A stretch of DNA of 64,000 nt from Halomonas jincaotanensis (GCF_018448785.1 NZ_JAHCLU010000013.1:1-64000); one strand, 5' to 3'. Shown: positions 1 to 9,996, numbered from the stretch's first letter. Notes: generated by a model not told the origin, from the letters alone. Program-made: numbers and translations.

Positions 1-749
1 TGGATCGCATCGCGGCGGCAGTCCGCGATCCTGGCATGCAGGCGCGCCACGCGTTGCTTGGCCTTGGCGCGATTCTTTGAGCCTTTTTGCTTCTTGGCCA
101 GCCGGCGCTGAAGGTAGGCCAGCTTGGCTTCGTCGCGTTTCAGGTGGCGCGGGTTGCCGGATGTTGCCCCGTCGCTGGTGATGAACAGGTCGGTCAGCCC
201 CAGGTCAATACCGGTCATCTTCGGCGTAATCGGCAGCGCCTCTGGCGAGAACTCGCACAGGCAACTGATGAAATAACGCCCTGCACGATCCCTTGAAATC
301 GTGATGCTGGAAGGCGGGCCGGGCAACGGGCGGCTCCAGCGGATCGGCAAGGGGACGTTCGACTTGGCGATGGTGATCTCGCCATCCCGGTAGCGAAACG
401 CGGCCTTCGTCAGGCGGATCGACTGTCGGCCATCCTTGCGCTTGAAACGCGGATAGCGCGCCCTGAGCTTGGGGTTGAAGAAGTTGTCGAAGGCGGCTTT
501 CTGGTCACGCGGGGTTTGTTGCAGGATCACGCTGGACACATCGGCAAGCCAGGGATACGCAGCTTTCAGCGCCACTAGCCGCTTTTCCACTGCCGCATGC
601 GACACCGACTCGCCGCGCTGCTGAAAGGCCTCAGTACGAAACGCTAATGAGTTGTTCCAAATGAAACGGGCAGAGCCGAACGACTGTGCCAGAAGCTCGG
701 CCTGCTCAGGCGTAGGATAAAAGCGTTCCTTGTAGGCACGTTTCGTCAT
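1..749 (-). CDS. tnpB: TnpB-type IS200/IS605 family protein, 3' end outside window
   Basis: Reading the minus strand from the ATG at 749 gives an uninterrupted 249-residue frame that runs off the left edge. It starts MTKRAYKERFYPTPEQ, the usual N-terminal helix-turn-helix start of TnpB. The motif GIDLGL with Asp182 is the first RuvC-like catalytic Asp. A Lys/Arg-rich stretch (RRLAKKQKGSKNRAK) and HARIADCRRD follow, as in intact family members. The remaining RuvC residues and the zinc finger would lie outside the window. TnpB proteins are RNA-guided nucleases carried by IS200/IS605 elements. No tnpA transposase gene lies upstream, so this is an IS1341-like arrangement or a non-autonomous copy. 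The family is certain; whether the whole gene is intact cannot be seen. Confidence 0.93.
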   Translation of the reverse strand, partial: MTKRAYKERFYPTPEQAELLAQSFGSARFIWNNSLAFRTEAFQQRGESVSHAAVEKRLVALKAAYPWLADVSSVILQQTPRDQKAAFDNFFNPKLRARYPRFKRKDGRQSIRLTKAAFRYRDGEITIAKSNVPLPIRWSRPLPGPPSSITISRDRAGRYFISCLCEFSPEALPITPKMTGIDLGLTDLFITSDGATSGNPRHLKRDEAKLAYLQRRLAKKQKGSKNRAKAKQRVARLHARIADCRRDAI

Positions 750-787
750 ACTGGAAAAATATCAGGGGTTGGTGTCTATATCAACTG

Positions 788-832
788 GCACCGCTTCGCG
801 GTGCGCGCTTATATCACCCGCCCGAGTGGGCG
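788..832 (-). repeat. Paired hairpins at the probable left end of the TnpB element
   Basis: Two short perfect inverted repeats lie upstream of tnpB. The first is GCACCGC/GCGGTGC (788-794 and 798-804, loop TTC). The second is CGCCC/GGGCG (819-823 and 828-832, loop GAGT). IS200/IS605 elements have imperfect subterminal hairpins rather than terminal inverted repeats, so these are the best candidates for the left end. The element boundary probably lies between 833 and 906, just beyond the murI stop. A TTAC on the minus strand (852-855) could be a target tetranucleotide, but this is a guess. Confidence 0.5.
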
Positions 833-906
833 ATGCTTTACGCGCTGTTTGGTAATGAAAGACAACGAACGGACGAAGGCAACGACAACAACGAGACCGT
901 TGACCA

Positions 907-1695
907 TTAATTGATGTTAAGCCTCCGCGGTTCGGCGAAGCCATAGGCAGCCAAGCTCGCTGTCAACCGAGCGTCGTAGCCAGTGACAAAACTGGCCCCG
1001 GGGACAAGCCCGCGTGAGGCATTGGGCACGACCTCGGCAACACGCCGGGCGATGGCTTCACCGGAGTCGATCCAGTTGACACCCTTCGGCGAGGCGTCCA
1101 CCAGGAAGTCCTTCAGCAAAGGAAAGTGTGTGCAGCCCAGCACGACCACGTCCAGGTCGGGTTCGATCCACAAGGGCGCCAGTGCGTCGCGAATCACTGC
1201 GGCATCCACTGACTCACCGGCGAGCCAGCGCTCCGCCTGGACCACAAGGGCGTCGGCGGCAACACGAGTGACGCGACAATCGGCAGCAAAGTCGTGTATC
1301 AGCTGGAGGGTATAAGGGCGGGATATCGTGGCGCTGGTGGCCAACAGGCCGATATGGCGTGACTGGCTTAGGCGCGCCGCAGGCTTGATGGCCGGTACCG
1401 TCCCGATCACCGGCACGCTGAGACTGGCTCTCAACGGTGCCAAGGCCAGGGTGCTGGCCGTGTTGCAGGCAAGCACTAGTGCCGAGCAATCACTGACGGC
1501 AAATGCCGCCTCACACACGGCCAGAATGCGCGGTATCAGCCAGCTGTCCTCGCGTCGGCCATAGGGCATCATGGCATTGTCGCAGGCGTAGGCCAGAGAG
1601 GCTTCTGGAAGGCGACGACGCAAAGCGCCGACGACGGATAGCCCTCCCACGCCGGAATCGAAGACCAGTATCGGACCCGCGGTCAAGATCGCCAA
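907..1695 (-). CDS. murI: Glutamate racemase
   Basis: Interconverts L- and D-glutamate in the cytoplasm, supplying D-Glu for peptidoglycan. The 262 residues carry the family signature FDSGVGG (12-18) and both catalytic cysteines: Cys77 in LACNTAS and Cys188 in LGCTHFP. No ATG or GTG lies in frame upstream before a stop, so a TTG is used. The TTG at 1695 lies almost on top of the GAGAGGA ribosome-binding site. The TTG at 1686 (three residues shorter) is better spaced and may be the true start. The TnpB element lies directly downstream, so murI is intact but now abuts mobile DNA. Confidence 0.95.
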   Translation of the reverse strand: MAILTAGPILVFDSGVGGLSVVGALRRRLPEASLAYACDNAMMPYGRREDSWLIPRILAVCEAAFAVSDCSALVLACNTASTLALAPLRASLSVPVIGTVPAIKPAARLSQSRHIGLLATSATISRPYTLQLIHDFAADCRVTRVAADALVVQAERWLAGESVDAAVIRDALAPLWIEPDLDVVVLGCTHFPLLKDFLVDASPKGVNWIDSGEAIARRVAEVVPNASRGLVPGASFVTGYDARLTASLAAYGFAEPRRLNIN

Positions 1696-1872
1696 TCCTC
1701 TCTCGCCGGCGCCGATGCTGAAGCAATATGCCGCGATGAGGCCTTCTCAGGCCAGTGACCCGACGTCATGGCGTCCCATTCGGCATTTGTCTTTATCTTG
1801 TAAGTACAGCGGCTGAGCATGCTCGAATACAGTGACTGATGGCCAGGGAGCGCGATTCTACCTTAAAACCCT

Positions 1873-2424
1873 TCAGACTGGCGGTTCCGGGGCCTCGCGG
1901 AGCTCTGCATAGAGCTCCGGATATGCCTCCTGCAAGCGCTCCAACTTGGCGGTGGCACCTTCGGGCAGGGCATCAGCCAGCTCATCCAATGCTGCATCGT
2001 CGAAGTGCTCCCGAATCAATGGAAAGAGCAGTTCGCGCTCATCGCGTAGATAGGCACGGTGGCTATCCAGATAGGCCTTGAGATCCTCGGAGAAACGATC
2101 CATCGGTATCACCGCATCCATGAGGATCATGTCGATATCGTTGGAGAGTCGCTTGAGACGTGTCTGCAATTGCCGGTAATCATTGGCCAACTGTTCGGTT
2201 ATCTCGACGCTATGGGGTGCGACCCCCCTTAGCTGCTCGGCGCAAACGCGCTCAAGCGGCATGGTAAATCCGTCCATGTAATCGAGAATGTAATCGACGA
2301 CCTCCCTGACCAACTGGAAATTGGGACGCTCGCCCTGATCAAGCGTCTTCTGCTTCAGCTGCAGGACGTGCAGAATACGCGCCATATTGGCATGATCCAG
2401 GCGTAATTGGGTCAGCATCGCCAT
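1873..2424 (-). CDS. Hemerythrin-fold protein with degenerate metal site
   Basis: The start ATG at 2424 is chosen because AGGAGG lies 6 bases upstream; the frame is open further upstream but without a ribosome site. The 183-residue product matches the bacterial hemerythrin-domain family in pattern: MAMLTQLRLDHANM at the start, YMDGFTMPLE where the family has YPDRFHHPKE, and AYLDSHRAYLRDERELLFPL near residue 130. Only the first His (His11) and the acidic ligands remain. The His pair of HHPKE is Thr-Met, and the later ligand His positions read Asp/Tyr. Metal and oxygen binding are therefore doubtful. It stands alone, divergent from rarA. Confidence 0.8.
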   Translation of the reverse strand: MAMLTQLRLDHANMARILHVLQLKQKTLDQGERPNFQLVREVVDYILDYMDGFTMPLERVCAEQLRGVAPHSVEITEQLANDYRQLQTRLKRLSNDIDMILMDAVIPMDRFSEDLKAYLDSHRAYLRDERELLFPLIREHFDDAALDELADALPEGATAKLERLQEAYPELYAELREAPEPPV

Positions 2425-2659
2425 GTCGTGGCCTCCTGTAATTCGGCAAGTGGTAACGAAGGCACCCCCATTGGACGCGCCAACGATGTCGGTGTTCATC
2501 GGATCATGGATTACATTGCCGCACCGGCTCACCCCCGGCAACCAAGATAACCGGATCATCTCAAACTAGCGCCTTGCGGCGAATACTGCCTCTGTCCCAA
2601 GGTCGTATTACCGATTCAACAGTTTTCAATTTAGCAGCCCGTCGTCAAGGAGTCAGACA

Positions 2660-4054
2660 ATGGATCTTTTTTCCCCGGCCACGTTTGGCGAGGATGCCCC
2701 ACTCGCCTATCGCATGCGACCTCGCCAGCTAAACGACTACGTCGGTCAACAGGCGCTGGTGGGGCCAGGCAAACCGCTGCGTCGCATGGCCGAGAGTCGC
2801 ATCGTACGCTCGATGATTCTCTGGGGGCCACCCGGAACCGGCAAGACGACGCTTGCCGAGATCCTCGCAGCAGAGTCTGGCGCCCATCTGGAGCACCTGT
2901 CGGCGGTCATGGCCGGGGTGAAAGAGATCCGCGCAGCCGTGGAGCGCGCGCGCGTTCGCCAGAGCCAGCAACACCCCACACTGCTGTTTCTCGATGAGAT
3001 CCACCGGCTCAACAAGAGCCAGCAGGACGCCTTGCTGCCTCATGTGGAATCGGGACTGCTGACGCTGATCGGGGCAACTACCGAGAACCCCTCTTTCGAG
3101 GTCAACTCGGCACTGCTTTCCCGGGCAAGGGTCCATGTCCTGACCTTGCTCTCCGAGGATGAACTGGTGGAAATCTTGCGCCGCGCCCTGACCGACCCCG
3201 AGCGTGGCCTCGGCAAGCGTCGGATTGAGGTTGACGACGAGGTGCTGGGCACCCTGGCTCGCGCAGCAGCTGGCGATGCCCGGCGTGCCCTGGGGCTTCT
3301 GGAGACCGCCTGCGACTTCGCCATCGCCCAGGGCGATGGTGAGCACCTGCCCCGCAAGGCGCTGAAAGACGTGATCGGCTATCAGGCAAGCGCCTTCGAT
3401 AAGCAGGGGGATCACTACTACGACTTGCTGTCGGCCATTCACAAGTCGGTGCGCTCGTCGCGTCCCGACGCCGCATTGCTTTATATGGCTCGCTTCATGC
3501 AGGGCGGTGGGGACCCCCTTGACGTGATACGCCGGCTAGCCGCCATCGCGTCCGAAGACGTCGGAAATGCTGATCCACGAGCTTTGCCCCTGGTCATGTC
3601 AGCCTGGGATGCCTACCTGCGCCTCGGGGATTACGAGGGCCAGCGCGCCATTGCCCATGCGGCCATTCATCTCGCCGTGGCGCCCAAGAGCAATGCCATC
3701 GATCGCGCCTGGAAACAGGCCAAGACCTTCGTTGACAATCAACCCAGTCTCGAGGTGCCGGGCTACCTGCGCAACGCGCCTACCCTGCTGATGGAATCCC
3801 TGGGGCACGGGCACGGCTATCGTTATGCCCACAACGAGCCCGACGCGTATCCGGCCGGCCGCACGCACGACTGCTGGCCTGAGGACATTCCCGCCACCCG
3901 CTTTTATACCCCCAGCGAATACGGACAGGAGAAACGCTTTAAGCAGATGCAGGAATGGCGCGCTGCGTTGGATGCCGCGGCAGATGGCGAGTCATCTTCC
4001 ATCCAGGGCCCAGCAAAAAAAGACCCTGCAAACGAAGACCCCGGCTCACCTTAA
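2660..4054 (+). CDS. rarA: Replication-associated recombination protein A (RarA/MgsA)
   Basis: AAA+ ATPase of the clamp-loader/RuvB clade that acts at stalled replication forks. The 464 residues contain Walker A WGPPGTGKTT (55-64), Walker B FLDEIH (110-115), sensor-1 IGATTENP and arginine-finger region LLSRARV, then the MgsA tetramerisation region (PLVMSAWDAY, YLRNAPT). The N-terminal MDLF resembles the SSB/clamp-tail-like peptide common in this family. A polar 25-residue tail (about 440-464) follows the conserved end. An AAGGAG site precedes the ATG. In many gammaproteobacteria rarA sits next to lolA and ftsK, as here, although here it is convergent with lolA. Confidence 0.97.
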   Translation: MDLFSPATFGEDAPLAYRMRPRQLNDYVGQQALVGPGKPLRRMAESRIVRSMILWGPPGTGKTTLAEILAAESGAHLEHLSAVMAGVKEIRAAVERARVRQSQQHPTLLFLDEIHRLNKSQQDALLPHVESGLLTLIGATTENPSFEVNSALLSRARVHVLTLLSEDELVEILRRALTDPERGLGKRRIEVDDEVLGTLARAAAGDARRALGLLETACDFAIAQGDGEHLPRKALKDVIGYQASAFDKQGDHYYDLLSAIHKSVRSSRPDAALLYMARFMQGGGDPLDVIRRLAAIASEDVGNADPRALPLVMSAWDAYLRLGDYEGQRAIAHAAIHLAVAPKSNAIDRAWKQAKTFVDNQPSLEVPGYLRNAPTLLMESLGHGHGYRYAHNEPDAYPAGRTHDCWPEDIPATRFYTPSEYGQEKRFKQMQEWRAALDAAADGESSSIQGPAKKDPANEDPGSP

Positions 4055-4071
4055 GCGTGAACGGGGGTCTT
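4035..4071. terminator. Hairpin between convergent rarA and lolA
   Basis: Arms AAGACCCCGGCTCAC and GTGAACGGGGGTCTT (13 of 15 pair) enclose the rarA stop codon at 4052-4054. Pairing is slightly better in minus-strand RNA, where one mismatch becomes a G-U pair. A T-rich stretch lies a little downstream on the minus strand. It probably ends lolA transcription and may serve both genes. Confidence 0.55.
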
Positions 4072-4105
4072 CATCGCCATACATCACGAGACTGCGGTTA
4101 GGGGG

Positions 4106-4747
4106 TCATCGCGAAGCCTGGCCAGACTCGCGAATCACGTCGGTGCCCTCAGGGATCTCGAACTCAAAACGCGAGTCGGGAATATCGCTATTCTGCTCCA
4201 CCTCATCGAACTCGATGGCCGTTCGCTGACCGGTGCTGTCGGTCATCTGCAGCAGACCCAGCCGTTCGCCATAGAACGTCATCTCGAGTTCCTCGAACAG
4301 CGTATCTGGGTCGCGGGGCATCAGCGTGAACGACTCGGCGTTGCCTCGTTGCGAACGCGAGACGTTGTAGCTCTCGGTCAGTTCATCCGCACTTCCCGAC
4401 AGCAGCAGCGCCGGGGTGTGGGTCACGCGATGATCCAGCTCCCTTACCGTGGCTTGTTCGAGGTCCGGGTCATAGACGATCACTTGTTCGCCGTCGGAGA
4501 CCACCAACTGCTGGTAAGGGGCGTCCACTTCCCAGCGAAAACGCCCGGGGCGTGATAGCCACATGCGCCCATTGGCTTCCTGAAGACGCTGACCACTGCC
4601 ATCGAGAATCTGCTGTTCAAAATCGGCTGCGTAGGTCTTGAGAGGCTCTAGCATCCGGGTCAAGCGCTCGGCACCTTCACTGGCGAGGGCGGTCAGCGGC
4701 ATGGCGAGCGTCATGGCCAATACGGCGAGGGGCTTGTTCACTGTCAT
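4106..4747 (-). CDS. lolA: Outer-membrane lipoprotein carrier protein LolA
   Basis: Periplasmic chaperone that takes lipoproteins released by LolCDE and hands them to LolB at the outer membrane. The 213-residue product has a signal peptide (MTVNKPLAVLAMTLAMPLTALA, cleavage near residue 22). The typical LolA core follows: KTYAADFEQQ, GRMWLSRPGRFRWEVDAPY and the strand QLVVSDGEQVIVYDPDLEQ. GGGAGA precedes the ATG. It lies 120 bases downstream of ftsK on the same strand, the common ftsK-lolA-rarA neighbourhood, so co-transcription with ftsK is plausible. Confidence 0.95.
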   Translation of the reverse strand: MTVNKPLAVLAMTLAMPLTALASEGAERLTRMLEPLKTYAADFEQQILDGSGQRLQEANGRMWLSRPGRFRWEVDAPYQQLVVSDGEQVIVYDPDLEQATVRELDHRVTHTPALLLSGSADELTESYNVSRSQRGNAESFTLMPRDPDTLFEELEMTFYGERLGLLQMTDSTGQRTAIEFDEVEQNSDIPDSRFEFEIPEGTDVIRESGQASR

Positions 4748-4868
4748 CGTCTCTGTCTCCCTGGACGGGTCCCACTAGGAAATCCTGTCGTTCGGACCCG
4801 GAAACCGCCGGCGTGTTGCATTGACGCCGTCGCTTCCATCTTTACTGCAAGGTTGAATATCACGCCCA

Positions 4869-7800
4869 TCAACCGCTTACCGGGGGTGGCGCCAGCACCT
4901 CACGCGCGCCGTTGGTCCCCATGGTGGTGACTACGCCCGCCATTTCCATGGCTTCGACGAGCCGAGCGGCACGGTTGTAGCCGATTTTGAAGCGCCTTTG
5001 AACCGCGGAAATCGAGGCTCGCCGCGTCTCGGTGACGAATTGCACCGCCTCGTCATACAGCGCGTCCTGTTCGGCATCGCCACCATCTCCGGCCCCATCC
5101 GCTTCCAAGCCCACGAGAGCCTCAGCCGACACGCCTCCCGAGAGGATCTCTTCGATATATTCCGGCTCGCCACGACGCTTCCAGTCTTCCACGATGCGGT
5201 GGACCTCGTCGTCATCGACAAAGGCGCCGTGTACGCGGGTCGGCATTCCGGAACCGGCCGGCAGATAGAGCATGTCGCCATGCCCCAACAGGTTCTCGGC
5301 TCCGCCCTGATCCAGGATAGTCCGCGAGTCGACCCGCGAGGAGACCTGGAACGCCATACGTGTCGGTATATTGGCCTTGATCAGGCCGGTGACCACGTCC
5401 ACGGAAGGACGCTGGGTAGCGAGTATCAGGTGAATACCGGCGGCCCGCGCCTTCTGGGCCAGCCGCGCGATCAGCTCCTCGACCTTCTTGCCGACGATCA
5501 TGAACATATCGGCGAATTCGTCGATCACCACGACGATATAGGACAGCTTTTCGAGCACTGGCGGTGACTGGTGCATCTCCCAGGGCTGTGGTTCCCATAA
5601 CGGGTCGGCCACTTGAGCGCCTGCCCGCTCGGCCTCGTCCAGCTTGGCGTTGAAGCCGGCGATATTGCGCACACCCATTGAGGCCATCAGCTTGTAGCGG
5701 CGCTCCATTTCGGCCACGCACCAACGCAAGGCATTGGCCGCCTCTTTCATGTCGGTGACCACCGGCGCCAGCAGGTGCGGAATGCCGTCGTAGACCGACA
5801 GCTCGAGCATCTTGGGATCGACCATGATCAACCGCAGTTCGTTAGGCGTTGCCTTGAGCAGCATCGAGATCAGCATGGCGTTGACCCCGACCGACTTGCC
5901 CGAGCCGGTAGTGCCGGCCACCAGCAGGTGGGGCATCTTGCCGAGATTGGCTACTACAGCGCCACCACCGATGTCCTGGCCCAGTGCCATGGTCAGTGCC
6001 GAGGCTTCTTGCTGATAGCGGTCGGAGTCGATGACTTCGCGCAGACGGATCATCGCGCGCTTGGGGTTGGGAATTTCGATGCCCACCGTAGGCCGGCCAG
6101 GAATCACCTCGACTACCCGCACGCTCTTGACCATCAGCGAACGGGCCAGATCCTTGGCCAGGTTGCTGATCTTGGAGACCTTGACCCCGGCCGCAGGCTT
6201 GATCTCAAAGCGTGTGATTACCGGCCCAGGCCAAGTGGCGACCACCTCGGCCTTGACCCCGTACTCACGCAGGCGGACTTCCAGCAGTTCAGCCATGTCA
6301 GTCAACTGCGCATCGGTGTAGTTGGGCTGGTAGGCCTCCGGGGGCGTTAACAGACGCAGGCTCGGCAACTCACCGGAGGGCTCGGGTAACCCTTCCAGTT
6401 GGGGTCGTTGGCTCTGCAGGTGTTCGACGGTCCACAGCGCCGGCCCATCGGGCTGGTCGGCAGCGGCGCGACCCTGTTCTGCGGTAGCCAGGTGCGGGCT
6501 GTGCTCCGTCGACGGCTCCGCCGGGCTGAAGGCTTCATCCCCCGTCGTCTCAGCCAGTGATTCCCCCTCGGCCTCAGCGTCCTCCCCGTCGACGGCTGAG
6601 GGCTCGGCCAAGGTCGGCTCGCGGCGCTCGCCCTCATGGGCCGTAGCTGCCGACGAGGCATCCGAAGAAAACCACGACGGAGACACCCTGCGCTGACTCG
6701 TTGCGTCTTCCGGTGACTGGCGTGATTCACGAGGCGACTCGGGGGCGATTGATGCGTCGGAGATTTGCCGGTCCGCGTAATCGTCACGGCTCGCACGCAA
6801 GGCGGGACCAGGCCAGGCTTCCGTCACCTCGTCATCATCTGACAGCACGGGCTCGGGGACGGTTTCCGGCGCAAGGCCGGGAACTGAAGCGGCTGGCCAT
6901 TTTTTTGTCGCCGCTATGCTTTCCGACCTGACTGGCCTTACCGGCGCGGCAGACGTGCCAGCCGTCGGCGACGACGTGGGTTGTTGCACGTGCGCGGGGG
7001 CCGATGTCCGAGACTGCTGAGCAGTATAGGCTGCCTCGGGCCTTTTCGCCGAAGGGGTATGCTCGGGCACATCCCAGGGAATATCGGTCTTGCCGTCGTT
7101 ACCGAAGCCTGGCTCACGACGCACCGACCCCTCGGTCGCCTGTGCGGGGTCAGTTGCGCGGCGCGCCCCGGGCAGCAGACGCCGCCACCAGCGAGAACCG
7201 GTGGGGGATTCCGCCTCATGGGCCGGGGATGTGACAGGCTCTGCCTGCGCCGATGAAGAGACCCGCGTATTGCTGGCCTTGTCGCTGCGTTCACTGCGCC
7301 GCTCGCACACCAACCCAAAGCTATCGACAATCCAGTGCCACAGGCGCAAGGCACGCAGGCCCAGCTCATCCATTACGGTGAGCCATGATGTGCCACCGAA
7401 GAGGGGAAAGCCGCACAGCATCGCCGCCAGCGCCAGCAGGCCGGTGCCGCCGATACCCACCAGAGGCACCAGAGCACCAACCAGGCCCTCACCAAGAATG
7501 CCCCCCGATGAGTAGGGCAGCACACTGTCGGGATGATAGAAATGCAGTGCGCCAAGGGTCGTGGTTCCCAACAGCAACAGCACGAGCCCACCGGTTCTCA
7601 CGGCCAGAGCCGTGCTGTCCCAGGCAAGATGCACCTGGCGAGAGCGGAGCAAACGCCAGGCAGCGAACCCCAGCATTCCTGGCCACCAGAGCGCACTGAC
7701 ACCGAACAAGGAATAAAGCACGTCGGCGATCCAGGCGCCGATGGGACCCATCCAGTTAGCGACACTCGTTTCCGGGCCCGTTTGCGTCCAGCCAGGGTCG

Positions 7801-7970
7801 CCGGGCTGGAACGAATAGAACGCCAACAGAAGAAAGACGCAAAGCGCGAGGAGCACAATGGCCACCCCTTCCCCTGCTGCCCCTTGCAAGCGCAGGCCGA
7901 AACGTTTCGCCGTTTCCTTTGCATTTGCCGTGTTCACTCGCCGTGGCAAGGACTTGTCATTGGCACTCAA
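4869..7970 (-). CDS. ftsK: DNA translocase FtsK
   Basis: Septum-located, double-stranded DNA pump that clears chromosome termini and activates XerCD at dif. The 1033 residues fall into three parts: four membrane helices (about 30-210), a long Pro/Glu/Ser-rich linker (about 215-560), and the motor domain. The motor has Walker A GTTGSGKS near residue 690 and Walker [10 protein letters not shown] near 813, followed by [21 protein letters not shown]. The C-terminal winged-helix gamma domain ([24 protein letters not shown]) reads KOPS. The linker is shorter than in E. coli, which is normal outside enterobacteria. Divergent from aat with 165 bases between. Confidence 0.98.
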   Translation of the reverse strand: MSANDKSLPRRVNTANAKETAKRFGLRLQGAAGEGVAIVLLALCVFLLLAFYSFQPGDPGWTQTGPETSVANWMGPIGAWIADVLYSLFGVSALWWPGMLGFAAWRLLRSRQVHLAWDSTALAVRTGGLVLLLLGTTTLGALHFYHPDSVLPYSSGGILGEGLVGALVPLVGIGGTGLLALAAMLCGFPLFGGTSWLTVMDELGLRALRLWHWIVDSFGLVCERRSERSDKASNTRVSSSAQAEPVTSPAHEAESPTGSRWWRRLLPGARRATDPAQATEGSVRREPGFGNDGKTDIPWDVPEHTPSAKRPEAAYTAQQSRTSAPAHVQQPTSSPTAGTSAAPVRPVRSESIAATKKWPAASVPGLAPETVPEPVLSDDDEVTEAWPGPALRASRDDYADRQISDASIAPESPRESRQSPEDATSQRRVSPSWFSSDASSAATAHEGERREPTLAEPSAVDGEDAEAEGESLAETTGDEAFSPAEPSTEHSPHLATAEQGRAAADQPDGPALWTVEHLQSQRPQLEGLPEPSGELPSLRLLTPPEAYQPNYTDAQLTDMAELLEVRLREYGVKAEVVATWPGPVITRFEIKPAAGVKVSKISNLAKDLARSLMVKSVRVVEVIPGRPTVGIEIPNPKRAMIRLREVIDSDRYQQEASALTMALGQDIGGGAVVANLGKMPHLLVAGTTGSGKSVGVNAMLISMLLKATPNELRLIMVDPKMLELSVYDGIPHLLAPVVTDMKEAANALRWCVAEMERRYKLMASMGVRNIAGFNAKLDEAERAGAQVADPLWEPQPWEMHQSPPVLEKLSYIVVVIDEFADMFMIVGKKVEELIARLAQKARAAGIHLILATQRPSVDVVTGLIKANIPTRMAFQVSSRVDSRTILDQGGAENLLGHGDMLYLPAGSGMPTRVHGAFVDDDEVHRIVEDWKRRGEPEYIEEILSGGVSAEALVGLEADGAGDGGDAEQDALYDEAVQFVTETRRASISAVQRRFKIGYNRAARLVEAMEMAGVVTTMGTNGAREVLAPPPVSG

Positions 7971-8135
7971 TCGTCAATTCCCCTTACGCCACCTGTGACG
8001 TATTACGTTTACATCACACTAATCATACCCAGCAAGGGCATGGCATCACAGGGTCTTCGCGGACTAGTATCAGCTTGAGCTATGCTGCAGCGGGCGTCAC
8101 ACTAGCGTTCACGCTCGTAATGAAGCCACTCCTGA

Positions 8136-8912
8136 ATGCTGCCCTGGCTCGCCGACTACCCCGTCATCTTCCCCCCCGTGGAGCTCGCGCTACGCGACCC
8201 GGATGGTCTTCTCGCCGCCGGAGGCGACTTGAGTCCAGCCTGGCTGCTCGCCGCTTACCGACGCGGCATCTTTCCCTGGTATGGCGACGACCAACCGATC
8301 CTCTGGTGGAGCCCGGATCCGCGCATGGTCCTGTTTCCCAGTGAAATGCGAGTACGGCGCAGCCTCGCCAAGCGAGCCCGTAATGGAGGCTTTCGCGTCA
8401 GTGCCGACCGCGCCTTTCCTCACGTGGTCGCCGCTTGTGCCGCCCCAAGGCCTGGCCAGCCCGGCACCTGGATCACCGCCGAAATGAGCAAGGCATACGA
8501 GCAGTTGCACGCCTTGGGTGCAGCTCACTCTGTGGAGGTATGGCATGATGGCCGCCTGATCGGCGGCCTTTACGGCATCGCCATGGGACCTGTGTTCTTT
8601 GGTGAATCGATGTTCTCACATCAACCCGATGCCTCGAAGATCGCCTTGATGCATCTAACCGATGCCATGCAGGGTGGGGGCGGTAAATTGATCGATTGTC
8701 AAATGCACACCTCACATCTTGCCAGTCTGGGAGCTCGGGGTATCGCTCGGGCCGAGTTCATCGGCTATCTTAAAAAGTGGCTAGGCGATGAGAATTGGCC
8801 GGGCGAGCTGCCATCAGACGGGGCAACCGGACCTGGCGTCATCCCACCGACCTGGTCATTCGCAAGCATTGGCAGCGCGCAAGAGTCGACTTCAGGGAGA
8901 AAGCCGTCGTGA
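8136..8912 (+). CDS. aat: Leucyl/phenylalanyl-tRNA--protein transferase
   Basis: Adds Leu or Phe from aminoacyl-tRNA to proteins with N-terminal Arg or Lys, marking them for ClpAPS. The 258 residues contain the family blocks FPPVELAL, GLLAAGGDLSPAWLLAAYRRGIFPWY, WWSPDPRMVL, TWITAEM and GPVFFGESMFS. Length is close to the E. coli protein (234) with a slightly longer C terminus. Its stop codon overlaps the start of bpt, so the two N-degron transferases are translationally coupled. Confidence 0.97.
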   Translation: MLPWLADYPVIFPPVELALRDPDGLLAAGGDLSPAWLLAAYRRGIFPWYGDDQPILWWSPDPRMVLFPSEMRVRRSLAKRARNGGFRVSADRAFPHVVAACAAPRPGQPGTWITAEMSKAYEQLHALGAAHSVEVWHDGRLIGGLYGIAMGPVFFGESMFSHQPDASKIALMHLTDAMQGGGGKLIDCQMHTSHLASLGARGIARAEFIGYLKKWLGDENWPGELPSDGATGPGVIPPTWSFASIGSAQESTSGRKPS

Positions 8913-9646
8913 GCAGCAACACCCCGCGGCAGCCGGTACGTGACCTGCGGTTCTTTCTTACTGTGCCGCATGGCTGCAGCTACTTGCAGGGACGCGAAGC
9001 TACCACGTTGTTTCTTGACCCTCAGGAAGCGCCTGGGCAAGGCGTTTATGATGCGCTGGCGCTGCTGGGCTTTCGTCGTAGCGGACGTCACCTCTATCGC
9101 CCTCATTGTGAGGGGTGCAGCGCCTGCATCTCGGTGCGAATCCCTGTGGATGACTTCACCGCGAGCCGCAACCAGCGCAAGGTGATAGCGCGAAATACCG
9201 ATATTACCCTGCGTACCCGGCCGGCGATTTTCGACCCGGAGCATTACTCACTCTACTCTCGTTATATCCGTGCTCGACACGCTGATGGCGATATGTTCCC
9301 CCCGAGTCACGAACAATATCGGACCTTTCTGACCCTCAACCAGCCTTATGCGCGACTTCTCGAATTCCGCCTGGGTAAAAGACTGGTGGCGGTGGCAGCC
9401 TTCGATCAGCTCGAGCATGGCCTGTCGGCTATCTATACGTTCTTCGATCCTGACGACACCATGGATCGCCGTTCGCTTGGCACCTTGGCTGTCCTGTCAT
9501 TGATTGAGCGAGCCCGTGAGCAGCACATGCCACATGTCTATCTCGGCTACTGGATTCGAGAATCCAGGAAAATGAATTATAAACAAGCCTTTCGTCCTCT
9601 GGAGATGCTGGATGGCAGCCGTTGGCGTCGCCTGATCCCCACATAA
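8909..9646 (+). CDS. bpt: Aspartate/glutamate leucyltransferase
   Basis: Transfers Leu from Leu-tRNA to N-terminal Asp or Glu. The 245 residues show the N-terminal Cys region (HGCSYLQGR), the motif RPHCEGCSACISVRIPVDDF with the Cys cluster of the ATE fold, and the C-terminal LGYWIRESRKMNYKQAFRPLE. The GTG at 8909 is chosen as start: it overlaps the aat stop (GTGA) and follows AGGGAGA at a proper distance. A longer in-frame ATG at 8795 inside aat lacks conserved sequence. infA follows 131 bases later. Confidence 0.94.
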   Translation: MSSNTPRQPVRDLRFFLTVPHGCSYLQGREATTLFLDPQEAPGQGVYDALALLGFRRSGRHLYRPHCEGCSACISVRIPVDDFTASRNQRKVIARNTDITLRTRPAIFDPEHYSLYSRYIRARHADGDMFPPSHEQYRTFLTLNQPYARLLEFRLGKRLVAVAAFDQLEHGLSAIYTFFDPDDTMDRRSLGTLAVLSLIERAREQHMPHVYLGYWIRESRKMNYKQAFRPLEMLDGSRWRRLIPT

Positions 9647-9777
9647 TTCTTCGCGCTGCTTTTTTGCCTTGACGCCCCGCATGCGGCACAATACCGCGCT
9701 ATTGTATCGGCAAGTTGGCGAGCCCAGGCTCTCGCACCGATCCGATTCATTATTCTCATCCACGAGGGACCGCCTAT

Positions 9778-9996
9778 ATGGCACGTGAAGATCATATCGA
9801 AATGGAAGGCGTCATCGTTGATACCCTTCCCAACACCATGTTTCGCGTAGAGCTGGAAAACGGCCACGTGGTGACGGCCCATATCTCGGGCAAGATGCGC
9901 AAAAACTACATTCGCATCCTCACGGGTGACAAGGTCAAGGTCGAGCTGACTCCCTATGACCTGTCGAAAGGCCGCATCGTCTACCGCTCTCGCTGA
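9778..9996 (+). CDS. infA: Translation initiation factor IF-1
   Basis: Binds the ribosomal A site during initiation. The 72-residue product is a full-length S1-like OB fold ([55 protein letters not shown]). GAGGGA lies 8 bases before the ATG. The aat-bpt-infA order facing clpA is common in gammaproteobacteria. infA probably also has its own promoter in the 131-base gap, which holds a TTGACG at about 9669. Confidence 0.98.
   Translation: MAREDHIEMEGVIVDTLPNTMFRVELENGHVVTAHISGKMRKNYIRILTGDKVKVELTPYDLSKGRIVYRSR

Noticed and set aside
788..832. tRNA or riboswitch reading of the two hairpins
   Set aside because: Stems are only 7 and 5 bp and lack any cloverleaf; position upstream of tnpB explains them better as element end hairpins.
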